Positions 8,855 through 17,441 of a stretch of 64,000 nt of DNA are shown here, piece by piece. A program made the translations under genes and the position numbers. This DNA comes from Cryobacterium sp. Y50 (lineage in GTDB: Bacteria > Actinomycetota > Actinomycetes > Actinomycetales > Microbacteriaceae). The number at the start of each line of letters is the position of its first letter. The stretch's first letter is position 1. The stretch is from contig NZ_PJJM01000091.1 in NCBI RefSeq assembly GCF_002929805.1, forward strand, positions 36,715 through 100,714, given 5' to 3'. The notes beneath the pieces are model-generated. The model was given only the letters and a program-made list of their open reading frames with translations. It made no database searches and was not told the DNA's origin.

Positions 8855-9499
8855 ATGACTGATTCTGTAGATTTCTGGTTTGACCCCTCGTGTCCCTGGG
8901 CCTGGATGACTTCGCGCTGGGTGGACGAGGTCGCCCGGCTGCGTCATTTCGAGGTGACCTGGCATGTCATGAGCCTCGCCGTGCTCAACGAAGATCAGGA
9001 GGTGAGTGAGGAGTACGCGGCGTTTTTTCCCCGGGCGCTCAAGTACACCCGCCTCGTCACCGCCGCCAACGAACTGCACGGCCAGCCGATGGTCAAGGCG
9101 CTCTACGACGCACTTGGCCAGCGGATTCACCCGGGAGGCAACACGAACCCCGACGAGGTCATTCCCGCCGCGCTCGCCGAGGTGGGCCTGCCGGCCAGTT
9201 TCGCTGCCTTCGCCGACAGCGAGGAATATGACCTGGAGATGCGCACCAGCCACTTCGATGGCATCAATCGCGTTGGCCAGGACGTCGGCACGCCCGTGAT
9301 CGCCGTAAACGGTGTGGCCTTCTTCGGTCCGGTCATTTCCCCGGCACCGATGGGCGAGCAGGCCCTGGCGCTGTGGGACGGCGTCGTCGCGCTGGCCAAT
9401 TACGACGGATTCTTCGAACTCAAGCGCAGTCGAACCCGTGAACCGCGCTTTGAGCCGAATATCACCGAGTCCGTCGGTACTCCGGCCAGCACAAATTAG
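8855..9499 (+). CDS. DsbA-like thioredoxin-fold protein (Rv2466c-type, mycothiol-dependent family)
   Basis: A 214-aa cytoplasmic protein without signal peptide. The N-terminus VDFWFDPSCPWAWMTSRW and the following HVMSLAVLNE match the actinobacterial family of Mycobacterium tuberculosis Rv2466c, a mycothiol-dependent nitroreductase. The active-site motif reads CPWA at residues 13-16 instead of CPWC, so the resolving cysteine is absent; a monothiol mechanism with mycothiol is possible. The gene starts on a leaderless promoter and its stop codon TAG lies inside the -10 box of rpiB. Confidence 0.85.
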   Translation: MTDSVDFWFDPSCPWAWMTSRWVDEVARLRHFEVTWHVMSLAVLNEDQEVSEEYAAFFPRALKYTRLVTAANELHGQPMVKALYDALGQRIHPGGNTNPDEVIPAALAEVGLPASFAAFADSEEYDLEMRTSHFDGINRVGQDVGTPVIAVNGVAFFGPVISPAPMGEQALALWDGVVALANYDGFFELKRSRTREPRFEPNITESVGTPASTN

Positions 9500-9502
9500 A
9501 CT
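9497..9502 (+). promoter_or_regulatory. -10 hexamer TAGACT of a leaderless rpiB promoter
   Basis: TAGACT lies 6 nt before the rpiB ATG at 9509. Its first three bases are the stop codon of the upstream gene, so the promoter overlaps the preceding coding sequence. Confidence 0.6.
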
Positions 9503-9508
9503 GCTCTT

Positions 9509-10000
9509 ATGCGCATCCACATCGCCACGGACCATGCCGGTCTCGACCTCAGCCATCACCTGATCACGCACCTGAGTGCGGCCGGGCACGAGGTCGTCGA
9601 CCACGGGCCTCGGACCTACAATGCCCTCGATGACTACCCTGCTTTTTGTATCAATGCAGCGCAGGCCACCGTCGACGACCGAGAAACTGGCATCGAGGCG
9701 CTCGGTGTTGTGTTCGGCGGCTCGGGCAACGGCGAGCAGATGGCCGCGAACAAGGTGTCCGGCGCCCGCGCCGCCCTAGTCTGGAACCTCAGCACGGCCC
9801 GTCTGGCCCGTGATCACAACGACGCCAACGTCATTTCCATCGGTGCCCGCGAGCACACAATTGAAGAGGCCACGAGCTTCATCGACGCGTTCATCGCCGA
9901 GCCGTTCAGCGCTGAAGAGCGGCATGTGCGCCGCATTCATCAGCTCGGGGAATATGAAACCACCGGAACCATCGCCGGAAAAAACGTCGACGGCCGGTGA
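9509..10000 (+). CDS. rpiB: Ribose-5-phosphate isomerase B
   Basis: Interconverts ribose 5-phosphate and ribulose 5-phosphate in the non-oxidative pentose phosphate pathway. At 163 aa it has the RpiB length. The N-terminal ATDHAG motif and the loop GGSGNGEQMAANKV are diagnostic; the glutamate in this loop is the base used by actinobacterial RpiB in place of the cysteine of the E. coli enzyme. No ribosome binding site precedes the ATG, in line with the leaderless promoter. The glycosylase gene follows 6 nt after the stop, so the two are likely co-transcribed. Confidence 0.95.
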   Translation: MRIHIATDHAGLDLSHHLITHLSAAGHEVVDHGPRTYNALDDYPAFCINAAQATVDDRETGIEALGVVFGGSGNGEQMAANKVSGARAALVWNLSTARLARDHNDANVISIGAREHTIEEATSFIDAFIAEPFSAEERHVRRIHQLGEYETTGTIAGKNVDGR

Positions 10001-10006
10001 ACTGAG

Positions 10007-11002
10007 GTGCCAGAAGGTCACTCCGTCCACCGTATTACCCGCCAGTTTCAGCGCAACTTCATCGGCCAACGGGTCACCGTTTCCTCCCCACAGGGACGGT
10101 TCGTGGCCGGTTCCGCGCAGCTCAGTGGGCACACCGTGACGGATGCCCGCGCCGTCGGTAAGCAGATGTTCCTGGAGTTCGATCACGGACTCTGGTTGCG
10201 CATCCACTTGGGATTGTACGGAGCCTGGGATTTCAGCGGCGAGATTCAGATGGATGCCACGATGGCCTCGGCCAACGGCCGGATGGGCCAGACCAACCAG
10301 CACGGCACCGACCTGACTGCTGGCCTGCCGACCTACGACTCGGCCGGGGAGAACTCGGTCTTCAGCATCGGCGCGCCCCGCCGAACCCGGGTGCGCATGT
10401 CGGAACAGGAAAAGGAGATCGACCTCGCCGACACTTTTCCGCCGGAGCCGGTCGGTCAGGTGCGCGTGCGCCTGCTCAGCGATACGGTGTGCGCCGACCT
10501 GCGCGGTCCGACGGCGTGTGAGGTGCTCCACCCGGCCGAGGTCGGTGCCGTCATCGCCAAACTCGGCCCCGACCCGGAACTGGACAACAGTCCACAAGCC
10601 GAAGAGCGGTTCGTGAGCGTCGTGCGCAAGAAGCCCACATCGATTGGCCGGTTGCTCATGGATCAGGGCGTGGTCAGCGGCATCGGCAATGTCTATCGGG
10701 CCGAGATGCTCTTTCGGGCCGGGCTCAACCCGCACGCGCCCGGCAAATCGCTCGGCGACGAAACCGTGCGTGACCTGTGGCGTGACTGGGCGCACCTCCT
10801 CCACATAGGAGTTGCGACCGGGCAGATGATGACCATGGACGGCCTCGAAGGCCAGCCTTATCGGCTCGCCATGAAGAATCGGGCCGACCGGCACTGGGTT
10901 TACAAACGGGAGGGGCTACCCTGTCGAGTCTGCGGCACCCACATCGTGCTCGAAGAGATGGCTGCCCGCAAGCTGTACTGGTGCCCGCGCTGCCAGGCCT
11001 GA
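10007..11002 (+). CDS. Fpg/Nei family DNA glycosylase (endonuclease VIII-like)
   Basis: Base-excision repair glycosylase/AP lyase of 331 aa. After removal of Met, Pro2 is the Schiff-base nucleophile, followed by Glu3 (PEGHSVHRI). The helix-two-turn-helix region GVVSGIGNVYRAEMLFRAGLNP and a C-terminal zinc finger (CRVC about 20 residues before CPRC) complete the fold. It is closer to actinobacterial Nei2 than to MutM. The GTG start at 10007 gives the catalytic N-terminus; the next in-frame starts would delete it. It follows rpiB with a 6-nt gap. Confidence 0.92.
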   Translation: MPEGHSVHRITRQFQRNFIGQRVTVSSPQGRFVAGSAQLSGHTVTDARAVGKQMFLEFDHGLWLRIHLGLYGAWDFSGEIQMDATMASANGRMGQTNQHGTDLTAGLPTYDSAGENSVFSIGAPRRTRVRMSEQEKEIDLADTFPPEPVGQVRVRLLSDTVCADLRGPTACEVLHPAEVGAVIAKLGPDPELDNSPQAEERFVSVVRKKPTSIGRLLMDQGVVSGIGNVYRAEMLFRAGLNPHAPGKSLGDETVRDLWRDWAHLLHIGVATGQMMTMDGLEGQPYRLAMKNRADRHWVYKREGLPCRVCGTHIVLEEMAARKLYWCPRCQA

Positions 11003-11038
11003 CGAGGGGGCATGGTGTAACAGTCCAGAGCAAACTGC

Positions 11039-11044
11039 GAAAAT
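11039..11044 (+). promoter_or_regulatory. Possible -10 (GAAAAT) of a leaderless promoter
   Basis: GAAAAT keeps the conserved second A and last T and lies 6 nt before the oxidase ATG at 11051, which has no ribosome binding site. Weaker match than its counterparts in this window. Confidence 0.35.
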
Positions 11045-11050
11045 AGAAAC

Positions 11051-12637
11051 ATGATCCGAATTGCCAGGCCCCGCCGTCGCATCGCAACTATCGTGAGCGG
11101 GGCCGTAGTCGGTACGGTGGTAGTGGCCCTCGGCCTCACCGCGTGTTCCGGTGAAGATGGGGCCGGCGTGATCGACACGGTCGGCAACATTGAGTTCGTG
11201 AATCCGCTCGCCATCCCGCCCCTGGCCGACTCGACCGTTGACGCCGCGGGCGAGCGAGTGTTCGACCTCACGGCTCAGGCCGGCACAACCGAATTTACGT
11301 CGGGCGTGGAGACCGACACCTGGGGCTACAACGGCAGCTATCTTGGACCGACGATCATCGCCGCGCGCGGCGAAAACGTGCGCATCAACGTCAACAACGA
11401 TCTCGACGTAGCTACCACCGTGCACTGGCACGGCGCGAACCTCCCCGCCAAAATGGACGGCGGACCGCACCAGATGGTCGAACCCGGCGCGAAATGGAGC
11501 CCCAACTTCGAGATCGACCAGCCAGCCTCAACGCTGTGGTACCACCCGCACCCCGAAGGCGACACCGAGCACCAGGTCGAAATGGGCTTGGCTGGCGTCT
11601 TCATCGTGCAGGACAACGAAGAGGCCGCCCTCACCCTGCCGCGCAGCTACGGCGTCGACGATATTCCGGTGGTGGTGCAAGATCGTCGCTTCGACGAGAA
11701 CGGCCAGTTCGTCACCGACGTGCGCGGCTACATCGGACCCATAGGCGACCAGCTGCTCGTCAACGGCACCCTCGCGCCGTACCTCAACGTCACCTCCGAG
11801 GTGGTGCGACTGCGACTGGTCAACGGGTCGACCGCACGGGTGTACGACTTCGGGTTCAGCGACGGCCGCTCGTTCGATCTGATCGCAACCGACGGGGGAC
11901 TGCTGACGGAAGCGGCGCCGATGGACGGCATCCGTTTATCGCCGGGGGAACGCGCCGAAATGCTCGTTCAGCTGGTGCCGGGGGAGACCGTGAACCTGCA
12001 GTCGAACAAACCAGACCTCGGTACCTCGGCCAGCGCCGCGACGCGCAACGCCGGTGACGACACCCTCGACGTGATGGAGCTGCGCGCCGCCGACACGCTC
12101 AGCAGCATCGGAGAGACCTCCAGCACCCTCGCGAGCATCGAACCGCTCGATAAAGAGGATGCCTCCGTCGATCGTTCGTTCACACTCAACGGTTACACGA
12201 TCAACAATCGGCTGATGGACATGACCCGCATCGACGAGACGATCGAGGCCGGCGCGACCGAGGTCTGGACCGTCGACAACGCCATGCCCCTGCCGCACAA
12301 CTTTCACGTGCACGCAGTGCAGTTTCAGGTGCTGCGGGTGGGCACCGAGCCGCCGCCCGTCGAACTGTCTGGCTGGAAGGACACGATCTACCTCGAGCCC
12401 GGCAAGCGTTACGAACTCATTATGCAGTTCGCGGAATATACCGACCCCGACTTTCCGTATATGTTCCACTGCCATATGCTGTCGCACGAAGACGCCGGCA
12501 TGATGGGCCAGTTCGTCGTGGTCAAGCCCGGCGAAGAGGCCGGTACCCCGCCAACCGCTCGCGACGCCATCGTTCCCCAGTCAAACCTGGCCGTCGGCAG
12601 CGGACCGCGCACACTCTCGCCTGCCCACGATCACTAG
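11051..12637 (+). CDS. Multicopper oxidase, lipoprotein
   Basis: A 528-aa three-cupredoxin oxidase exported as a lipoprotein: basic N-terminus, hydrophobic stretch, lipobox LTAC. Copper-binding motifs are all present: HWHG and HPHP in the first domain, LPHNFHVH and FHCHMLSHEDAGMM near the C-terminus, providing the type 1, 2 and 3 sites, with Met as the axial ligand. CueO, bilirubin oxidase and spore-coat oxidases share this layout; the likely role is oxidation of Cu(I) or of phenolic or metal substrates at the cell surface. No ribosome binding site is visible. A perfect 15-bp hairpin lies 21 nt after the stop. Confidence 0.92.
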   Translation: MIRIARPRRRIATIVSGAVVGTVVVALGLTACSGEDGAGVIDTVGNIEFVNPLAIPPLADSTVDAAGERVFDLTAQAGTTEFTSGVETDTWGYNGSYLGPTIIAARGENVRINVNNDLDVATTVHWHGANLPAKMDGGPHQMVEPGAKWSPNFEIDQPASTLWYHPHPEGDTEHQVEMGLAGVFIVQDNEEAALTLPRSYGVDDIPVVVQDRRFDENGQFVTDVRGYIGPIGDQLLVNGTLAPYLNVTSEVVRLRLVNGSTARVYDFGFSDGRSFDLIATDGGLLTEAAPMDGIRLSPGERAEMLVQLVPGETVNLQSNKPDLGTSASAATRNAGDDTLDVMELRAADTLSSIGETSSTLASIEPLDKEDASVDRSFTLNGYTINNRLMDMTRIDETIEAGATEVWTVDNAMPLPHNFHVHAVQFQVLRVGTEPPPVELSGWKDTIYLEPGKRYELIMQFAEYTDPDFPYMFHCHMLSHEDAGMMGQFVVVKPGEEAGTPPTARDAIVPQSNLAVGSGPRTLSPAHDH

Positions 12638-12658
12638 TTGTCGACATCCGCTTAACGA

Positions 12659-12692
12659 GTGAAAGCCGCCAGCTGAAGCTGGCGGCTTTCAC
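12659..12692. terminator. Bidirectional hairpin between multicopper oxidase and tRNA-Gly
   Basis: Perfect 15-bp inverted repeat (arms 12659-12673 and 12678-12692) with a 4-nt TGAA loop. It lies between converging transcription units: the oxidase on the plus strand and tRNA-Gly on the minus strand. Confidence 0.8.
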
Positions 12693-12713
12693 GGAATCAA
12701 CGTCCCAACATAG

Positions 12714-12784
12714 AGGGGTCGACGGGAATCGAACCCGCGTCATAAGTTTGGAAAACTCAGGCTCTACCATTGAGCTACGACCCC
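12714..12784 (-). tRNA. tRNA-Gly (anticodon TCC)
   Basis: Cloverleaf on the minus strand: 7-bp acceptor GGGGTCG/CGACCCC, D arm with GCTCAATGGTAGAGC, anticodon loop TTTCCAA (anticodon TCC), T arm GGGTTCGATTCCC. The discriminator base is T (U73) as usual for tRNA-Gly. CCA is not encoded. Confidence 0.95.
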
Positions 12785-12968
12785 AGGCCCAGTAATTGGG
12801 CACTCGAGTATCGTAGTACAGGAAACCGGGCGTCGTTTGCCAGTACGGGCGCATCCGCTCGAAAGGCGTGCATTAGACTGGCTGAGGTCAATCCGCCTGT
12901 CGTGAGCTTTCGCTTGCGCCACCGAATTGGTTCCCCAACAAAGTAATACCGACGGGTCGAAGTAGATC

Positions 12969-13042
12969 CGGGGCGTAGCTCAGCTTGGTAGAGCGCTCGT
13001 TTTGGGGGCGAGAAGTCGCAGGTTCAATTCCTGTCGCCCCGA
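12969..13042 (+). tRNA. tRNA-Pro (anticodon TGG)
   Basis: Acceptor CGGGGCG/CGCCCCG, D arm GCTCAGCTTGGTAGAGC, anticodon loop TTTGGGG giving TGG, T arm with GGTTCAATTCC, discriminator A. CCA is not encoded. It lies 43 nt before tig. Confidence 0.95.
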
Positions 13043-13085
13043 CATTATCCGCAGCACACCGTTTCAATACACAGGAGAGTCTCGA

Positions 13086-14504
13086 GTGAAGTCCACGGTC
13101 GAAAAACTGAGCCCCACGCGCGCCAAGCTCACCATCACGGTGAGCCCCGACGAGCTGAAGCCAGCCATCACCCACGCCTACGGCCACATTGCCGAAGACA
13201 TCAACGTCCCCGGTTTTCGTAAGGGTAAAATTCCGCCGGCCATCATTGACCAGCGCGTCGGTAAGGCTGCCGTTTTGGAGCACGCCGTCAACGAGGGTCT
13301 CGACGGTTTCTACCGCGCGGCCGTTGGAGAAAACAAGCTGCGCCCGCTCGGTCGTCCAGAGGCCGACATCGTGGAATGGCCCAGCAACACCGACTTCTCC
13401 GGTGACCTGCTCCTCGCTATCGAGGTGGACGTGCGCCCCGAGATCGACCTGCCCAGCTACGACGGCCTCAAGCTCACCGTCGACGCCGTCGCGGTTTCCG
13501 ACGAGGAAGTAGCCGAAGAGCTTGACAAGCTGCGCAGCCGTTTCGGCACGCTCATCACGGTTGACCGCCCCGCCAAGACCGGCGACTTCGCCCAGATCGA
13601 CCTGAACGCCGCCATCGATGGCGAAGAGGTCGACACGGCGAGCGGTATCTCCTACGAGCTTGGTTCCGGCGACCTCATCGACGGCATCGACGAGGCGCTC
13701 GACGCGCTCAGCGCCGGCGAGACCACGACCTTCAACTCCGACCTCATGGGCGGAGACCACGAGGGTGAGACGGCCGAGATCACCATCACGGTCATCGCCG
13801 TCAAGGAGCGCGAGCTTCCAGAGGCCAACGACGACTTCGCTCAGATCTCGAGCGAGTTCGACACCATCGCCGAGCTGACCGAGAGCCTCAAGGTTCAGGT
13901 TGAGAAGTCCAAGGCCTTCGGCCAGGGCAGCCAAGCACGCGAGCGTCTCATCGAGACGCTTCTCGGCTCGGTCGAGGTTCCGATCCCCGCCGCGATCATC
14001 CTCGACGAAGTCAACCGCCACCTCGAAGGCGAAAGCCGCCTGGAGGATGACACCCACCGCGCCGAGGTCACCGAAGCCAGCGAGAAGACGTTCCGTCAGC
14101 AGATTCTGCTCGACACGATCGCCGAAGCCGAGCAGGTCAAGGTCAGCCAGGACGAACTCACCCAGTACCTCATCCAGGGTGCCAGCCAGTACGGCATGGA
14201 CCCGAGCGAGTTCGTGCAAACGCTCAACACCAACGGACAGATTCCGTCGATGGTGGCCGAGGTCGCTCGCAACAAGGCCCTCGCCATTGCTCTGGGCAAG
14301 GCCGAGGTCGTTGACTCCAACGGTAAGCCGGTCGACCTGAGTGAATTCACCGGCCCGGTCGGCGACGATACGGATGGTGAAGCGGATGCTGCTGACAGCG
14401 ACGCTCCGGCGGCTCCGGCGGCTCCGGCGGCCGAGGCTGACGCCGAAGTCGATGCTGAGGTTGACGAGAAGCCCAAGAGGAAAAAGAAGGCTGCTGCCAA
14501 GTAG
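13086..14504 (+). CDS. tig: Trigger factor, ribosome-associated chaperone
   Basis: Folding helper that binds the ribosome exit tunnel through its N-terminal domain; the ribosome-binding signature GFRKGKIP is near residue 45. A central FKBP-like prolyl isomerase domain and a helical C-terminal substrate cradle follow. The protein is 472 aa; the tail is a disordered Ala/Asp/Glu segment ending in a lysine cluster, and it includes three copies of a 9-bp GCTCCGGCG repeat. The GTG at 13086 is chosen because an AGGAGA motif lies upstream; an upstream extension would run through tRNA-Pro. It is directly upstream of clpP1P2, as in many actinobacteria, but is separated from them by a hairpin. Confidence 0.95.
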   Translation: MKSTVEKLSPTRAKLTITVSPDELKPAITHAYGHIAEDINVPGFRKGKIPPAIIDQRVGKAAVLEHAVNEGLDGFYRAAVGENKLRPLGRPEADIVEWPSNTDFSGDLLLAIEVDVRPEIDLPSYDGLKLTVDAVAVSDEEVAEELDKLRSRFGTLITVDRPAKTGDFAQIDLNAAIDGEEVDTASGISYELGSGDLIDGIDEALDALSAGETTTFNSDLMGGDHEGETAEITITVIAVKERELPEANDDFAQISSEFDTIAELTESLKVQVEKSKAFGQGSQARERLIETLLGSVEVPIPAAIILDEVNRHLEGESRLEDDTHRAEVTEASEKTFRQQILLDTIAEAEQVKVSQDELTQYLIQGASQYGMDPSEFVQTLNTNGQIPSMVAEVARNKALAIALGKAEVVDSNGKPVDLSEFTGPVGDDTDGEADAADSDAPAAPAAPAAEADAEVDAEVDEKPKRKKKAAAK

Positions 14505-14524
14505 TAGCACCCGTTTGCGTGATC

Positions 14525-14553
14525 GGCCGGCCGGAATCTTCCAGCCGGCCTTT
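14525..14553 (+). terminator. Terminator after tig
   Basis: Arms GGCCGGC (14525-14531) and GCCGGCC (14544-14550) with a 12-nt loop, followed by TTT. It separates tig from the clpP operon. Confidence 0.65.
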
Positions 14554-14586
14554 CGCATGCTGCAGGGCACGTGTGCGACAGCCGGT

Positions 14587-14604
14587 AATCTGCCGAGGGC
14601 GAAC
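14587..14604 (+). promoter_or_regulatory. ClgR-like operator upstream of clpP1
   Basis: TGCCGAGGGCGAAC in this interval fits the corynebacterial ClgR consensus as I remember it (WNNWCGCYNANRGCGWWS) at all but two constrained positions. ClgR activates clpP1P2 in actinobacteria. The site lies 9 nt upstream of a TTGACG -35-like element at 14614-14619. The consensus is recalled, not searched. Confidence 0.5.
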
Positions 14605-14613
14605 AGAGCCATT

Positions 14614-14641
14614 TTGACGCTCGCGCTCCGATAGATTTATT
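14614..14641 (+). promoter_or_regulatory. Candidate clpP1P2 promoter
   Basis: TTGACG (14614-14619) and a -10-like TTTATT (14636-14641) with a 16-bp spacer. A better-looking TAGATT at 14632 would be only 12 bp away, so the -10 assignment is uncertain. Confidence 0.45.
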
Positions 14642-14670
14642 GAGAAGCGACAACTGAAACGGAGCACGAC

Positions 14671-15267
14671 ATGGCCGACCCGACACCCACCAATGGTGTA
14701 TTTGACCGACTGCTGAAGGACCGCATCATCTGGCTCGGCTCAGAGGTCCGTGACGAAAACGCGAACGAGATCTGCGCCAAGATCCTCTTGCTGGCAGCGG
14801 AAGATTCCAAACGCGACATCTACCTCTACATCAACTCTCCTGGCGGCTCGATCACCGCCGGCATGGCGATCTACGACACGATGCAGTTCGTACCCAACGA
14901 TATCGTCACGGTCGGCATCGGCATGGCAGCCTCAATGGGCCAGTTCCTGCTGACTTCGGGGACCAAGGGCAAGCGGTACATCACCCCGAACGCTCGTGTG
15001 CTTTTGCACCAGCCGTCCGGCGGGTTCGGTGGCACGGCCGCCGATATCCAGACCCAGGCTCGCCTCATCCTCGACATGAAGCAGCGTCTTTCCGAGATCA
15101 CGGCCGCGCAGACCGGGAAGACCCCCGAGCAGATCAACGCCGACGGTGACCGCGACAACTGGTTCAGCGCCCAGGAGGCCCTCGAGTACGGTTTCGTCGA
15201 CCATCTCCGCGCATCCGCTTCGGATGTCATCGGCGGCGGCGGTACCGACCCCGACGCCACCAAGTAG
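14671..15267 (+). CDS. clpP1: ATP-dependent Clp protease proteolytic subunit 1
   Basis: Serine protease subunit that forms a barrel-shaped chamber with ClpP2 and is fed by ClpX or ClpC. It is 198 aa. The catalytic triad is visible: Ser88 in GMAASMGQ, His113 in LLHQPSGG and Asp158 in the segment before [13 protein letters not shown] ribosome binding site precedes the ATG. It forms an operon with clpP2, 27 nt downstream. Actinobacteria usually need both ClpP types for an active mixed complex. Confidence 0.96.
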   Translation: MADPTPTNGVFDRLLKDRIIWLGSEVRDENANEICAKILLLAAEDSKRDIYLYINSPGGSITAGMAIYDTMQFVPNDIVTVGIGMAASMGQFLLTSGTKGKRYITPNARVLLHQPSGGFGGTAADIQTQARLILDMKQRLSEITAAQTGKTPEQINADGDRDNWFSAQEALEYGFVDHLRASASDVIGGGGTDPDATK

Positions 15268-15294
15268 TCCACCGAAACTGAACAGGAAGAAATC

Positions 15295-15993
15295 ATGACT
15301 ATCCCCACATTCGGTGGAACGGCCTACAGCTCGATGGGCGGCTCAACCACGCACTCTTCTACATCTGGCATGCCCGATTCCCGCTATATCCTCCCCACTT
15401 TCGAAGAGCGCACTGCCTACGGTTATAAGCGCCAGGACCCGTACGCCAAGCTGTTCGAAGACCGCATCATCTTTCTCGGCGTGCAGGTTGACGATGCTTC
15501 CGCCGACGACGTGATGGCCCAGCTCCTCGTGCTCGAAAGCCAGGACCCGGACCGCGATATCACGATGTACATCAACTCGCCCGGTGGATCGTTCACCGCC
15601 ATGACGGCGATTTACGACACCATGCAGTACATTCGCCCGCACGTCATGACAGTGTGCCTCGGCCAGGCAGCATCTGCTGCGGCCGTTTTGCTCGCCGGTG
15701 GAACAGCCGGTAAGCGGCTCGCTCTGCCGAACGCGCGCATCCTGATTCACCAGCCCTCGGTTGGTGGCCAAGGCGGTGGCCAGGCTTCGGATATCGAGAT
15801 TCAGGCCGCCGAGATTTTGCGCATGCGGGTCTGGCTCGAAGAGACCCTCGCTCACCACTCCAACCGGAGTGTTGAGCAGGTCAACAAGGACATCGACCGC
15901 GACAAGATCATGAGCGCGGCTGAGGCCCTCGAATACGGCCTGATCGACCAGGTTCTAACCAGCCGCAAGAACCTTCCGATGCTGGTTAAGTAG
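15295..15993 (+). CDS. clpP2: ATP-dependent Clp protease proteolytic subunit 2
   Basis: A 232-aa partner of ClpP1. Triad: Ser127 in GQAASAAA, His152 in IHQPS and Asp199 in VNKDIDRD. The first 35 residues are a Ser/Thr/Gly-rich extension, probably a processed propeptide, as known for actinobacterial ClpP2. An AGGAAG ribosome binding site precedes the ATG. A very strong hairpin follows the stop and isolates the operon from clpX. Confidence 0.96.
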   Translation: MTIPTFGGTAYSSMGGSTTHSSTSGMPDSRYILPTFEERTAYGYKRQDPYAKLFEDRIIFLGVQVDDASADDVMAQLLVLESQDPDRDITMYINSPGGSFTAMTAIYDTMQYIRPHVMTVCLGQAASAAAVLLAGGTAGKRLALPNARILIHQPSVGGQGGGQASDIEIQAAEILRMRVWLEETLAHHSNRSVEQVNKDIDRDKIMSAAEALEYGLIDQVLTSRKNLPMLVK

Positions 15994-16008
15994 TCTGAGC
16001 TCTAAACA

Positions 16009-16051
16009 CCGGTACGGCGCGTCGCCTTCGGGCGCCGCGCCGTACCGGTTT
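16009..16051 (+). terminator. Strong TTCG-loop terminator between clpP2 and clpX
   Basis: Arms 16009-16021 and 16036-16048 form a perfect 13-bp stem. Above one T/C mismatch it continues as CGCC/GGCG closed by a TTCG tetraloop. A short T run (TTTG) follows. Confidence 0.8.
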
Positions 16052-16086
16052 GTGGCGCCCTGCACTCAAGTGTCGTACGTACAGGC

Positions 16087-16092
16087 TAGGCT
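16087..16092 (+). promoter_or_regulatory. Candidate -10 (TAGGCT) of the clpX promoter
   Basis: TAGGCT lies 32 nt before the clpX ATG, after the terminator. This places a normal leader with a GGAGGAG ribosome binding site. No clear -35 box. Confidence 0.4.
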
Positions 16093-16124
16093 CAATTGCA
16101 GCGAGACCAATGGAGGAGGCAGAC

Positions 16125-17402
16125 ATGGCCCGAATAGGCGAAAGTGCCGACCTGCTCAAGTGTTCCTTTTGCGGAAAGAGCCAGAAGCAGGTACAACAGC
16201 TCATCGCCGGCCCCGGCGTGTACATCTGTGACGAATGCGTCGAGCTGTGCAACGAGATCATTGAAGAGCGACTGGCTGAGGCCGGCTCCGAAGCGACCGC
16301 CGGTGAATTCGACCTCCCCAAGCCCAAAGAGATCTTCGGTTTCCTCGAAGAATACGTCATCGGCCAGGAACCCGCCAAGCGTGCCCTCGCCGTCGCCGTG
16401 TACAACCACTACAAGCGCGTGCGGTCTCGTGCCACGCTCACCGCGGCCGAGGCTATTCACGACGATGTCGAGATTGCCAAGTCTAATATTCTGCTGATTG
16501 GCCCGACCGGCTGTGGCAAGACCTATCTGGCCCAGACCCTGGCCAAGCGTCTCAACGTGCCCTTCGCCGTGGCGGATGCGACGGCCCTCACCGAGGCCGG
16601 CTACGTCGGTGAAGACGTCGAGAACATTCTGCTCAAGCTCATTCAGGCCGCCGACTATGACGTCAAGCGCGCCGAAACCGGCATTATCTACATCGATGAG
16701 ATCGACAAGATCGCCCGCAAAGCCGAGAACCCGTCAATCACGCGCGATGTCTCGGGCGAGGGTGTGCAGCAGGCGCTCCTGAAGATTCTCGAGGGCACCA
16801 TTGCTTCCGTTCCGCCGCAGGGTGGGCGTAAGCATCCGCACCAGGAATTCATTCAGATCGACACCACCAACGTGTTGTTCATCGTGGCCGGCGCCTTCGC
16901 TGGACTCGAAGACATCATCTCGTCGCGGGCCGGCAAGAAGGGCATCGGGTTCGGGGCGCCGCTGCACATCAAGGGCGACGATATCAACCTGTTCAGCGAG
17001 GTCCTGCCCGAAGACCTGCATAAGTTCGGGCTGATCCCCGAATTCATCGGACGCCTGCCCGTCGTCACCACGGTCACCCAGCTCGACCAGGTCGCGCTCA
17101 TGCAGATTCTCACCGTGCCGAAGAACGCTCTGGTGCGGCAATACCAGCGCATGTTTGAGCTCGACGGGGTTGAGCTTGAGTTTGAACAGCCCGCCCTCGA
17201 AGCCATCGCCGATTTGGCCGTGCTGCGCAAGACCGGTGCTCGTGGCCTGCGAGCCATCCTCGAAGAGGTGCTCGGCCCGGTCATGTTCGAGGTGCCGTCC
17301 AGCACCGACGTTGAGCGGGTGATCATCACCCGCGATACCGTAATGAGCAATGCACCGGCTGAGATGGTTCTGCACAAGACCCGCCAGGTGAAGTCGGCGT
17401 AA
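16125..17402 (+). CDS. clpX: ATP-dependent Clp protease ATP-binding subunit ClpX
   Basis: Hexameric AAA+ unfoldase that delivers substrates to ClpP1P2. It is 425 aa. An N-terminal zinc-binding domain (CSFC at 13-16 and CDEC about 19 residues on) precedes the AAA+ core with Walker A GPTGCGKT and Walker B IIYIDEID, then the pore-loop region GYVGED, the IGF-type ClpP loop (KGIGFGA) and sensor 2 (TGARGLRAI). The ATG at 16125 is preceded by GGAGGAGG; an upstream in-frame start would lack this site. Confidence 0.97.
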   Translation: MARIGESADLLKCSFCGKSQKQVQQLIAGPGVYICDECVELCNEIIEERLAEAGSEATAGEFDLPKPKEIFGFLEEYVIGQEPAKRALAVAVYNHYKRVRSRATLTAAEAIHDDVEIAKSNILLIGPTGCGKTYLAQTLAKRLNVPFAVADATALTEAGYVGEDVENILLKLIQAADYDVKRAETGIIYIDEIDKIARKAENPSITRDVSGEGVQQALLKILEGTIASVPPQGGRKHPHQEFIQIDTTNVLFIVAGAFAGLEDIISSRAGKKGIGFGAPLHIKGDDINLFSEVLPEDLHKFGLIPEFIGRLPVVTTVTQLDQVALMQILTVPKNALVRQYQRMFELDGVELEFEQPALEAIADLAVLRKTGARGLRAILEEVLGPVMFEVPSSTDVERVIITRDTVMSNAPAEMVLHKTRQVKSA

Positions 17403-17441
17403 GCCGCTGCATAATCGCACGGGGTGTGCGGGGGAGCGGCG

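Noticed and set aside
12888..14612. Minus-strand open frame of 574 codons opposite tig
   Set aside because: The plus strand encodes trigger factor with its signature; the antisense frame also runs through tRNA-Pro.
16009..16051. Attachment site or IS end
   Set aside because: The long inverted repeat is a single hairpin with a TTCG loop right after a stop codon, which fits a terminator; no target duplication or transposase is present.
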